From contig JAETXT010000016.1 of the NCBI GenBank assembly GCA_019188255.1, forward strand, positions 1,240,001 through 1,304,000: a stretch of 64,000 bases of DNA, read 5' to 3'. Positions within the stretch are counted from its first letter, which is position 1; each line of letters opens with the position of its first letter. Below, piece by piece: positions 45,566-56,066 of this stretch. Position numbers and translations under genes: made by a program. Source of the DNA: Verticillium longisporum (Eukaryota; Ascomycota; Sordariomycetes; Glomerellales; Plectosphaerellaceae). Under the pieces are notes generated by a model. That model saw nothing but the letters and a program-made list of their open reading frames with translations. It made no database searches and was not told where the DNA came from.

Positions 45566-46235
45566 TGAGCCCGATTATTGGCGCAGTCATCGACATCTAC
45601 GGGCATCGTGTAACACAGATGGCGATCTGCGGCACTGGCATGCTGCTGGCGATGGGACTCATCAACTGGGGCACGACAACCAGCAGTGCCGCAGCCTCGT
45701 ACGCATTCTACGCCATTTTCAAGACGTTCGGCCCAGTCACCATCATTGAGGGAATCCGAACCAGTATGATATTCCAAGACGTCTTTGGTACAGCATATGC
45801 TGCCAAGGTGACAATGAACAATGCGTACGTGGATATCATCACTATCTTGAACTCCATCCCAGCTTGAGTCAACTAACCACTTAATCCAGCACAAACATTA
45901 TTATCCGTATCATCACCGGTGTCATTCAAGATGCCGATGACAACTCCTACCGTCGCGTGACGGTCGTCTACGTATTCCTCGCTGCTGCCTCGACGGTCAT
46001 TTCCTTGGCGATGCTGCTCGGAACCTTCTGGGCTACCGACCTTCGGATCCTGCAGTTCACGCGAAAGCAGAGAATTCGGTTCGGAGACATCATCAACGAG
46101 AGGAAGGAAAGGTTCCAAGGCCCGGCCGGCAAGCTGAGCAGAAACATCAGCAAGACTTGCTTCGCTGCACTCATGGTGTACGTGCTGGGCAGCTGGTCAG
46201 CATGGATCTGGGGTGCAATCACGGGCAATAACTGA
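45553..46235 (+). pseudogene. C-terminal part of a major facilitator superfamily transporter, 5' truncated
   Basis: The open frame begins FFLSPIIGAVIDIYGHRVTQ without a start codon or signal. It runs to 45824, is spliced (GC|gtacgt to atccag|C) to 45890 and ends at 46235, about 205 residues in all. At least five hydrophobic spans are visible (MAICGTGMLLAMGLINWG, ASYAFYAIFKTFGPVTIIEG, TNIIIRIITGVIQ, VTVVYVFLAAASTVISLAML, TCFAALMVYVLGSWSAWIWG). The charged LQFTRKQRIRFGDIINERKE loop resembles the C-terminal half of fungal MFS proteins of about 500-600 residues. The first six or seven helices are missing, and the sequence to the left is an unrelated gene on the other strand. The exons present look undamaged. 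An ATG-like start inside (AUC/ATG 45630s) could make a short product, but this is best treated as a truncated gene. Confidence 0.65.
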
Positions 46236-47140
46236 GGCAACTTGAAGGCTGCCATCCGCCACAGAGGGGTTGATGAAACGAAGCACTTGGTGCAGGCAGC
46301 AGCCGCGTCATGTGTGAATCTATTGATTGGAAGTTGCCTCCTCTACACTCGCACACTGTCATTCTTCCCTTGGTGATTACTGGACGTTGATGAACAGTGA
46401 GTTCTATTCACATGACTGTAGGCCACTGTACCCGTGTGCCCCATGTCAGTTGTGAATGCGCGTGATGTATGGAAAAGTCACTAGAGGATGTGAGGGTGTC
46501 GCGCTGATACCCTTCGGATCTCGATGCATCAGTCGTTTCCCTGGCGCAATAGGGGCCACTTCAAGGGGTCACTCCTGGAACGAAGCGGGATCAGCTCCTT
46601 TCAAACTTCACCATCCAAGCATTGATGATCGGAGGCTCTCTGGTCAAGCTATCCAACCTCAGCTTGAACAAAAGCCGCAGCAAAACATGCTGATGCCTTG
46701 AAATGCCGCCTCATCAGTGGGAGGGCCTCTGTATGGCCAGCCATACGCGATTGCCACCCTGACGCGTGGGCCAAACTGGCCAGTAGTCTGAGGTTGCTGT
46801 TAGGGAGGTATCATGCGCGGTGCGCACACCCAGTCTCGTTCATGAAAACCAAGCCTCAAAATTAGGCTCACCATGCCATTGGATATCATTGGGACGCCAC
46901 AGAGGCATCCGATGGTCTCGGTGTCAGCTCACAGAATCGTCCAAGCCAACTGCGAGCCAAAACAAGGCCTGTCGTGATTCACCGTTGGACAGCCATCTTT
47001 CCACAGCACAAGCTGCGCAACGTGACTCACATTTTCAAATGCGAGTAGAACACGCAGCGAATCAGATTATCAATGCTGTGGACTTTCTTTCTTCAAAATC
47101 AAGGTGCCCTGGTGTTCTGTCGTCGTCAAAGTTGCCTGTC

Positions 47141-47159
47141 GGGGGGGGGGGGGGGGGGG
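47141..47159 (+). repeat. Run of 19 G
   Basis: An uninterrupted homopolymer of 19 G is preceded by gttgcctgtc and followed by acggtcc. Such a run can form G-quadruplex structure, and its exact length is unreliable in most sequencing data. Confidence 0.9.
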
Positions 47160-50100
47160 ACGGTCCAATATCCAATCCCTCGTCTTGATGCCCGACCCAT
47201 GCGCCCAGTGTTGCCTCATGCGTCATTTCGTCTGGGAGTGCGGCGCAGAGGGAAAAGAACAGTCCCCTGGTCATGGGGTGTCGCTATCAAACTCGCATGA
47301 ACCATGCAGCACGAGAAAATACAATCATGTGCCATAATGAGCCATCAATACCATATATTTGTAAGGAGATGGAAGTTTGTAGAAGGCCTGTGGTCAGTTG
47401 CGAAGTCGCTTCAAAGTACAGCGCCGGTGGTGGCAATATCACGTGGTATGCCCCCGCCACATTCAGGGACGCCGTGGCAACAATGTCGATCAGGGCCGAG
47501 GCTATGGCACTCGTACCTGTCGTGACATTAATTATTTCAGCTTGTGCGCTCTATTCGAGATACGAGACAAGGGGGTGACATGGGTGTTGAAGTTTTGGTA
47601 GACGTTTGCCGATATCAGAATCCCTGCCGCGGCCACTTGACTGCACAGTGCACCTCTACAGGCACAATGAAACGAAGGCAACGCAGGGACTCTGGAGGAC
47701 GCAAGGAGCAGAAGCTGAGGTCAACCGGAATTGACCATCGATTCAGCTAGCTCGGACGAGAAGCGCATCAGCGGATACCCTGGTTGGCCATCATGCCTGA
47801 GTTGGGCAAACTGGTCAGCGCCATGCTGTTGCAAAGTCGGTGACAGGAAACAGGGTCGGTGAACTGACCTGACACACCACACCAAGGGCTGGTAGGGCCG
47901 GCCGCTGCTTCTGCAGGAGATGCACACACAAATATCTCGTCGAAAGGCGTGATTCCAAATCCGAGGCCGTGTTATTTATCTCTTCTCGTCAAGAATGGGT
48001 CCGCCGAGGGCAAGCTGCCACTTTACTGTACGTGCATCTTGCTTGGGCTTGCCGCCACTAACTGATCACATCCCCCTCGGGTGAACATGCTGTGTAACTC
48101 GGGATATCAGAGACCGTCTTGTCAAGATTGGCTGGGCAGGGCCTGGTGTTGGACCGGATTAACTTTCTACGATGGACCTGTGTTGACAGGCTGTCTGTCA
48201 ATTATTGGCCGTTGACGAAGAGATGGTGCTTGTTGGCCAATTAAGATGCCCTTGAAGCCAGCAACACATGGGGTAAGCATTGATGTGTTCAATTCTGGAG
48301 ACCGTGATGGGGACGACCACCTGCACATGGTAGCTCAAGGCGTACTGTGATGGTCGCTCAGATAGAACCCCGAGTGTGGCATGAAATGGCACATGAGGCC
48401 GACGCACCCGTCTCTCTTCAAGCAGAGGCTGTTCGGAGGATCACCGGCCGGCCGCTCTGTCGAAGCTGGTTCCTCGCCATCACAGTGAGCCTCGCGCCGA
48501 GCGAGTCTCATTATGGGTATCTCGCGGACCGCATATACAACATGTGTATCCGCTACGTCACTGAGCCCTAACACTGTCGCCCATTCCGCAGCGGAGCTGG
48601 CGACAAGGCGTCTCATCTGAATGCGCAGTGCAGCAGGACAGGGCAACGGCGGACATTCGTTGCGCATGATACAAGGACCCCTTGCGCAGCTGCAGCTGCA
48701 AGCCTGCGATGCCAATCCGCCATGCAAAGGTTCCTCGGGGCACCTCACAAGCTGGTGGTTGCCGCAAGCGCGAAGAGTCGGTGAGGCCGCGTCCGATATA
48801 GTGAATATGGTCCGGAGGAGCCTACAGAGACGGAAGGAGTACAGCTGGCAAGTCGGCGAGACCCTATCTGGCGGCCTCATCTTGAGATGACGATCCTGTC
48901 ACAAGACTGTCGCGATCAGCGTAGATAGAAGGCAATGCCAACAAGACGATACTTGTAGTTGTCGCTCGAATAGACACACCCGTCTCGGTGAACGGAGGGA
49001 AGCCAAGAGGGTGTTCAGTTAAAAGATGCCCCTCTTATTTCGCAGCGCGCTGGCTGCGGTGTCCCGCCTGCACGATCGCATGCCACCGCACCTGGGCCAT
49101 CGTGGTGCGCTACATGTGTTTAGGGTAAGCGTGTATGATTCTCTCACGCCCTGATCCGAAATAATCCTATGCTTCCAAGCAGGCAAGCCACGCAACGACC
49201 AGGGCTTGAAGCGGCCCCGACGGGTACGGAGCAGTAGCGGCATTAGAGTGCGGGCTGTGACTGGCTTCGCCCGTGGTGCTACGTGTTCAAGTGGCCTCCG
49301 GGTTGACCAATCGGGACTGGCGGACGACTTGTTTAGAGGCCCGATTCGTCGGCCTCGTCCAGGCGAACGCGCTGCCTACGGGCTGCGTTGGACAGCGATG
49401 CAGCAAGAGTCGCATGCCATTGGGACGAAAGGCATGCTCCCTTCCTCTTTGCTCCCCCCCTCACCTCAGAACGAACAAAGTGTGAGTCATACGTCTCTGC
49501 TGGCCAGCAGGTGTGGTTTTCGGCCAGCAGTGTCTGTGTCTGCGGCTGCGGCAGTGGAGGTGAAAATTTCGCCATCGAAAAGAAAGGAGTGCAATTTGGA
49601 TCAGCGGAAGGCTGACACCATGCTGCCGGCCGGATTGGACAAGGGAAAGAGATGTGCGACCACGGCTGGGAAATTTCAGTGGCTCCAAGGGGGAAGGATA
49701 AGAACAGCGCCGTGGTAAGGGGGTCAGGGTGTGCGCCCGGCGGACGGGATGGAGCGTCCTAGCGGGCTCAACGACCTTCTGGAAACCGACCCTCCGGTGC
49801 GACATGTGCGCCCGCGCACACCCTACTAACACCTGTCTTTGCAGGGAGAGGGGTGAGGACTTGCGTTGTTGTGACCAGGGGGGAGGGGTGGTGCTCCGAC
49901 CCGTGGCAGTGGGTGTAATTTCGTCGCCTGGAAAACCTGACCAGGGGCGTTGGAAGCCTGTCGTGAACAGCTTGTCATACTGTATGGTACATGACTTTGT
50001 GAAGACCAGGTTGCTCGAGAATCGCAAATGACCCCTCGGCGCGTGTGCTCGCCCCAGCCATGGGTGTGAATCGCAACCTGATGTGTGATTGTTTTTCGCA

Positions 50101-51358
50101 GGAGCTGAGACCTCCCCGGTTACATCTCGAAATTTCTTGGAAATGACAGAGAATGGCCCACCCCATAAATGACTCCCTACCGCACGAGAAGAAGTAAGTC
50201 GGGGATGCGTGCTGTGTTGTGGGTGTTGTGGTGCTGCAGTCCGGGCGGCGTCTGTGCTATTGCAGCGCTATACCAACAAATCGTTCAGGGTCTGCATCAC
50301 CTTAGCTGGTGGCAAACCACCAAGGGAGGCCACAGGGCCAGAATAGGGGGAGAAGACCAGCAGTTGCCGTCGTAGGCCTATTCCTTAGCGATGACCTGGA
50401 ACATTTCGGTGTCCGATGCAGCGGCTGAGTCCAGAAGCAGTCGCGTTCCTCGCCTCCTTGAAGCTCCTCCGAAGAAAGCAGTGATAAATGGTATTGGCCA
50501 TGTGGTTCGCGATGATGCGGTGATTCGAGTGCGAGTGTAAGTTGCTAGGGGCTCGATGCCGAACAGGCGGCTCTAAACCGCAATAGATTGACGATGTGAA
50601 TGTGCAGAGTCAGAGGTGGTGACACTGAAGATGGTCCATCAGCAATAGGTAGATGCTATCTCCTTAGCGACGCCTCATTGGCCGTGGCCGGGCTACATGC
50701 CCGTTACATGGCGCGAGCTTACTGTCCTGGGCGAGATACGCGTGGTTGACGAGACCTCTTACAGAGAGGCTGGGAGCTGGGAGCACTCACCTTCCCAGCT
50801 GGACTGATGGCTTCACCGAATGCTCAGGCAAAACATTCGCGACCCAGGAGTGAGGGAGCCTGCGGGCAACGCACTGGAATCATTCCTATTCGACAAAAGC
50901 CAGCAGAGACAGGGAGAATCTGGTAGAACATCCCCACCAATCCACATGCTGGAGGGGTCTTTCGCCCGATGATGCTAAAGCCTATTCGTTCCTAGCCTAT
51001 CCAGTCGTATCATGGGCCCCTTCCCCAGTCCTCCCCAGCCCGGCCGGCACTGCAGAAAAGGCGGGTGGATGCTGCTGACGATTTGGAGGCTGGGAAGCTA
51101 GCCTACCTAGGCTCGAATGGAACTTGGATTGGAAATTGGGGCCTTCCAGGGCTGGCGTTAACATCAGGTGAGACAAGTCCAAACAATTAGGACAGCCTGC
51201 TGCTGTGCTTCCTGTCGTATCGCGATTCGTAAATGAATCGCGAATTTCGGACTCTAATGCAGGGGGCCAGGCCCGAGCTGCGAGTAGCTGAGTCGATGGC
51301 ACACGTCCGTCGCGAGCTGGAGTCGAAGGGAAGTTCGTCGACAGAAGAGGTTGAAGGG

Positions 51359-51557
51359 GAGGACGGCTATTTTCTCTGCCCTTGTAGGCTATTCGCTCTG
51401 CCCGACTAGGGTAAATGCACGCTAGATAGAGGTATATAGTTGCCCTGGCTAATTTTGGTGGTGGAGCTGTGTGTAGAACTTGACCCTTGTCTAACGTGTA
51501 TTTACCCTGGTCGGGCAGAGCGAATAGCCTACAAGGGCAGAGAAAATAGCCGTCCTC
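51359..51557. mobile_element. 199-bp inverted-repeat element (MITE-like)
   Basis: The arms 51359-51426 and 51490-51557 are inverted repeats of 68 bp that differ at only three positions, all of them transitions. The ends read gaggacggctattttctctg from both sides. The 63-bp centre has no ORF. Next to the ends lie ttgaaggg (51351-51358) and ttaaaggg (51559-51566), an 8-bp near-duplicate with one mismatch, offset by one base on the right. This suggests a small non-autonomous DNA element, although a plain foldback is possible. Its end sequence (gagg) is like that of the 30.5-kb element, but the arms are otherwise different. Confidence 0.75.
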
Positions 51558-54500
51558 GTTAAAGGGTGGTCGATCGGTGGTTGGGCGAAGTCGGGGTCGG
51601 GGTCCGTGTGGTGGCGAACATGAGTCGATGGAAAGTCTGGTTGACTCTGCGTCTTTGGTGCATATTCAGTGCCCTCGGAGCTTGATGCGAATATGACTTT
51701 TGTGGTTTCCTGGCGCTTGCCCCCGTCCTCCGCCTCCGCTTCTGACTTTGCCGCTGCCGCTGCAAGATCCCAGGTCACCGTCACCCCGCACAAGCGTGCA
51801 TGTGATGAGTGAACTCCCTCCACTCACGGCGCGAACTGGGTGATCGCCAGCGTCTGGGTCAGCATGGCCGATGGTCACTTGACGCTAGACGACCGCCGCG
51901 CATTCCCGTGAATCTGGCTTGGTGTGAGGTCAGCTGGGAGTGCCAAACCCACGGTGACCGGTGTGCTTGGTGGCTGTCCAGTGTTGAGACGCCATTTTCC
52001 TCGTGGGCGGCTGCAGGATGATGATCGTGCATCGGGGTTGAGGCAAGGCATCGTGCGTGAGGACGCGTCTTGGGAACTATGACCCCTGGACTGAAAGTGT
52101 GATGTGATGTTGGCAGAAGCTGGAGTGAAGCAGATTCACCACAGCCAAAGATGACAGCCGAGCCATCCATCACGCCATTCCACCCATGTCGCAAGTGGGA
52201 AGTCGCAGCCCGCTGACTGATTGTAGATGGCAGTTGTTGCCCGCAAAACCTGGCATGGGGGGGATGGAAGGAAAGGTAAGGCTGCGGCAGCGACACCTTT
52301 CCGCCGGAGCAATGGGTGCACTTGCCCGCTCTGCTCGAACCAGCTTAAACTCGCCAGGAGCCCTCGGTCGAACCTTCTCGTTCTGCTCTCCATCTTGGTC
52401 CTGTTCGCAATCATGTTTGCCCGGACCGGACGCTGCATCTCTTCCTCACCCTGACTCTGATTGCCTGCTACCCTGTCCTCTCAAGGCAAGCATCGTACGC
52501 GTGTGGATTGAACTCGCGCATCTTGTCCTCGGTCGCGTCACAGCATGACAAGGCACCAGGGCGACACGAAACCACACGAATACAACGTCGACTGCAAACA
52601 AGGCTGCCGTTGACTCACCAGTTCTGTGCTGCCTGGCCCCTGGCGTCCATCAACCGCCGACCACCTGTCAGTCTGTGCTATATATCCTGGCACTTCATCT
52701 CGCAAGATTTGGCCTCCTCCAGCCACCCGAAGCCAAGATTGCTGCTTATCACCGTCCTGGCCTGATCCTGCAACGGGCGTCCTACGTCGTACACGTCGGT
52801 GACCGAACGAAGGGAAAAGAGCGGCCGACCTGGCCGGTGCGCGTTCCGTTCCTCGCCAGACCCGACTCTTCGACTCACCGGTCGTCCATCGAGATGCCGT
52901 GGATGGTACTTCCTTGAACAAGATCAAGAGAACAAAGTGCCCCCCAGCATTCTGCCCGCTGTGCACTCGAATTACCGGCGAAGGTCATCACTGGTGACAG
53001 ACGGCAAGATTGCTCTAGTAATAAACGACACGCGAGATCGTGCCTCTCCCTTCACTGTCGAACAATCCAACAAAGGCCACGTCAGGTCTTCATATCGACT
53101 TCCCGGAATCCCAGCCTCGTTGGGCTCATCTCTCGTATTTCAGCACCACCGGCGGAGGAATCTCATACTGAATTCGCCGGATCCCTTGCATATCTGCTGC
53201 TCGCAATTCCGTTGATCCTGGCTGGCCTGTTGGCTTGTGCTTGTGCTTGTCGCCCATTCTCGGTGAATCGAGGAACATCCCCGGGAATCCCAACAATTAC
53301 CCACAACCTCCTTGCGTACCGGTTGGGGGGCCTCCAACCCAGACCACGACTCCCCCGTGTGTGAACGCCTGTGCGGCGATCAGAAGCCACGTTCTGCCCC
53401 TGGGACGCCCCTGGTGAAAATTTTTCACGCGGCACTGGGAACTGAGATCCCGCTGCGGCGCCGTTGGACCAGGAGCACGTTGGGGACGCCATACCCAGCA
53501 CGCCGCGCTCGCCATCATTTCGCTTACCGTGACGGGTGGACAGCCAATTATACGAATTCGAATCATCTTGTTTGACGACTGGACCGAAGGCTGGGATTGT
53601 CAAAAACCCTCTGGAATTTACAAACTGGTTCCCTGCCTCAGCCGCCCACGGACACAGGTTCAGAGTCAGACCGAAATCCGCAGAGCCCAAGGGTTGACCG
53701 AGATCAAAGCCACAGGGAGGCCGCGATTTGGTCATTTCACTATGGCACTCTGAATCTGGGTGCGACGCGACAAGAAATCACGACGGACACACCCAGCACA
53801 TTCCCCGCAACCGTATCGCCTCTCTCCTGCGACCGTGCTTTTCCAAAGCGAGTCAGAGCACATTTTCACGAGCCTGGGACGTCAGCTTGGTACTGTAAAC
53901 GACTGAGCGCGACACACACGACCGGCTCAAGCAGCAGTGCTGCCACACTCGACGGCTGGCGCCCAACAAACAGGCAGGCCGTGCTTGTAATTTCTTTTCG
54001 TACCGTACAGCCTAGGTCGTCGTGAGTAATCCCAGAAGGACGACTCACAGAAGATAGGGGCACACCCTATTCGCCCTTTCCGTCGGGTTAGCGGGAGCCT
54101 CGCCTCCATTGGGTTGAGCTCCGTGCCTTGGCTTTGGTTGGGCGGGCTTTGCTTGAACCACACCCCTGGCCCTTGCCCCCTGTATCTTGTCTCCATCCTA
54201 GACTCCTTGTTCTGGACACATCCCTGCTCAACAATCCTCGTCCCCTCTGGCGTCCCTCCCGTCGCTCTCCAGGAGAGCCGCGCCGCCATCCACTCCCACA
54301 GAACAAGCGAGAATATTAAAGGGTGTCACTACCGCCCAGCCTCCAGCCTTTTGTCTCCTTTCCGACACTTTTGGCTTTTGCCAACCAAACAACCCCATTT
54401 TCCAACCACCGCACCAACCATATCACCGAGTCGCCAAGGCGATTTCGCAAAACTCGATTTCCAAGCAAACCGTATAAGCCTTTGCTGGACGCTCTCCGAA

Positions 54501-54830
54501 GCACCCACCATCTTCCATAACATCAGGTCTCGACTTGGTGTTGCCAACGTTGTCAACTCCTCGGAGAATATAAACACACAGCCTGGACATGTTCGCCTAC
54601 AGAAGACGGTTTTTTATCATCCCTCCCTCTTCCGACCACATACCAAGGTGACTGGTGTCACTTTCTCCCGCGTCTCGACATCGGCGCGCTTCGCCTGGAC
54701 TGGACTCGAGATCGGTGCAATCGCACGCACAGTAACAACACACAACAAACTCGCCACAGCGCAAGGACGACATTTTGGGGACGAACAAGAAAGCGGATGT
54801 CGCAGGGACATCGCAAGAGCTGAGGAAACA

Positions 54831-56066
54831 ATGGCCAACTATTCACCATACACCGGATCCACTCCCGGCGAGGAGTACTACTACGCCCGGGAGCGATTCC
54901 AATCCGCAACACCAACACCCTCCCCCAGGGGAAACTCTTACTACGCATCAGGCGGCTCGGCCACACCTCAGCGTCCGGCGACGCGCGCGCACTTCCGCAA
55001 TGCTAGCACAGGCTACAATGACTACAGTCCTCGTCCCCCGACGGCATCGCCTCGGTACACGAGCGATGGCTACTATGCCACAGCCAATGTGAGTAGTGGT
55101 CATCATTCGCGCAAGGCGTCGTGGGCTACACCCACGCGCCCCAAGAACGAGCGCCGCAGCTCTTACATTCATGTCCGGTCATCCACTCCCCATGGAGAAT
55201 CCGACGAGGACGAGATCATCGAGATCGACGGCCGTACATATGTCATCTCGGCCAAGCATCAGCAGGCAGAGGGGAGGAGGCTTTTCAAGGATTCTTACTT
55301 TGATGCGGCTCGAGGACACCCCACTGATTCCCACTACTACATGCAGGGAGGATACTCGTTTCATGATCGCGACGCTGCCTATGAACCCCAGTCCAACCCC
55401 CAGCCGCGCGCTCGCCCTACGGCCACCACACAGGCCCGCAGGTCCCACGTCACGGTGCCCCAGTGCCCCGCCACAGCCCCCCCAGCCAGCTCCCACAAGA
55501 AGCCTGCCGCGCCCGCAGCTGCGCCCAAGGCGACGGAGGCCGATGCCAAGCGCCACCGCATCCCTCCTGGCTACTCACTGAAGAACTGGGACCCTGCCGA
55601 GGAGCCGATTTTGCTTCTTGGAAGTGTCTTCGACGCTAACTCTTTGGGCAAGTGGATCTACGACTGGACCGTCTACCACCATGGTACGGCGACGCCCATC
55701 GCTGATGTGGCTGGTGAGCTTTGGCTTCTTCTGATTCAACTGGCCGGCAAGATCAAGCGCGCCGACCAGGTCGTCGAGCGCATCCGCAGTGCCGAAAACA
55801 AGGACCTGGTTGAGGATTTCATCGACTCGGGTGAGCGTCTGCAGGACAAGCTGCGCAAACTGCTGAAGACTTGCGAGCAGCCCATGCTCAAAGCCAGCTC
55901 GAAGAAGAGCTCCCTCGGCAAGAATGCCGGTGTCGAGTTTGTCGAGACTCTCTTCGGCCGTGAGCGTGAGCTCGACCGGACAGAGCGTTTCATGCAGGGC
56001 GTTCGTGTTTTTAACCACCGTTTTGACGCCAACTGTGAAGAAATCCTCCGGAACCCTACGAAATAG
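54831..56066 (+). CDS. Fungal protein of the type labelled 'vegetative cell wall protein gp1'
   Basis: This single-exon gene encodes 411 residues from the ATG at 54831 (gaaacaATGgcc). The first 240 residues are Tyr/Ser/Pro/Thr-rich and low-complexity (MANYSPYTGSTPGEEYYYAR, RPPTASPRYTSDGYYATANV), with a short acidic patch DEDEIIEIDGRTYVIS. A Pro/Ala-rich linker leads into a conserved helical domain: RIPPGYSLKNWDPAEEPILL, GSVFDANSLGKWIYDWTVYH, LWLLLIQLAGKIKRADQVVE and DFIDSGERLQDKLRKLLKTC. I recall this layout in Sordariomycete proteins annotated by weak similarity to the algal wall protein gp1. There is no signal peptide, so a wall location is doubtful. The frame is open back to 54114, but that part reads like CT-rich leader. 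It stands alone in a gene-poor region. Confidence 0.8.
   Translation: MANYSPYTGSTPGEEYYYARERFQSATPTPSPRGNSYYASGGSATPQRPATRAHFRNASTGYNDYSPRPPTASPRYTSDGYYATANVSSGHHSRKASWATPTRPKNERRSSYIHVRSSTPHGESDEDEIIEIDGRTYVISAKHQQAEGRRLFKDSYFDAARGHPTDSHYYMQGGYSFHDRDAAYEPQSNPQPRARPTATTQARRSHVTVPQCPATAPPASSHKKPAAPAAAPKATEADAKRHRIPPGYSLKNWDPAEEPILLLGSVFDANSLGKWIYDWTVYHHGTATPIADVAGELWLLLIQLAGKIKRADQVVERIRSAENKDLVEDFIDSGERLQDKLRKLLKTCEQPMLKASSKKSSLGKNAGVEFVETLFGRERELDRTERFMQGVRVFNHRFDANCEEILRNPTK

Larger units (their letters stand above)
46236..54830. other. Gene-poor region of about 8.6 kb
   Basis: No gene is supported here. Scattered ORFs of up to about 190 codons (such as 48335-48880 and 53163-53735 on the minus strand) lack domains, have odd residue composition and overlap other frames equally. 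Composition is normal, not AT-rich, so this is not a RIP-degraded block. Features found are a G19 run (47141-47159) and an inverted-repeat element (51359-51557). The last 700 bp (54114-54830) is CT-rich and probably the 5' leader/promoter of the gene at 54831. Confidence 0.5.

Noticed and set aside
48335..48880. Minus-strand frame of 181 codons in the gene-poor region
   Set aside because: Cys/Arg/Pro-rich random-looking text, no domain or splice pattern; other frames are equally open.
53163..53735. Minus-strand frame of 190 codons
   Set aside because: No recognisable domain and overlapped by frames on the other strand; not supported as a gene.
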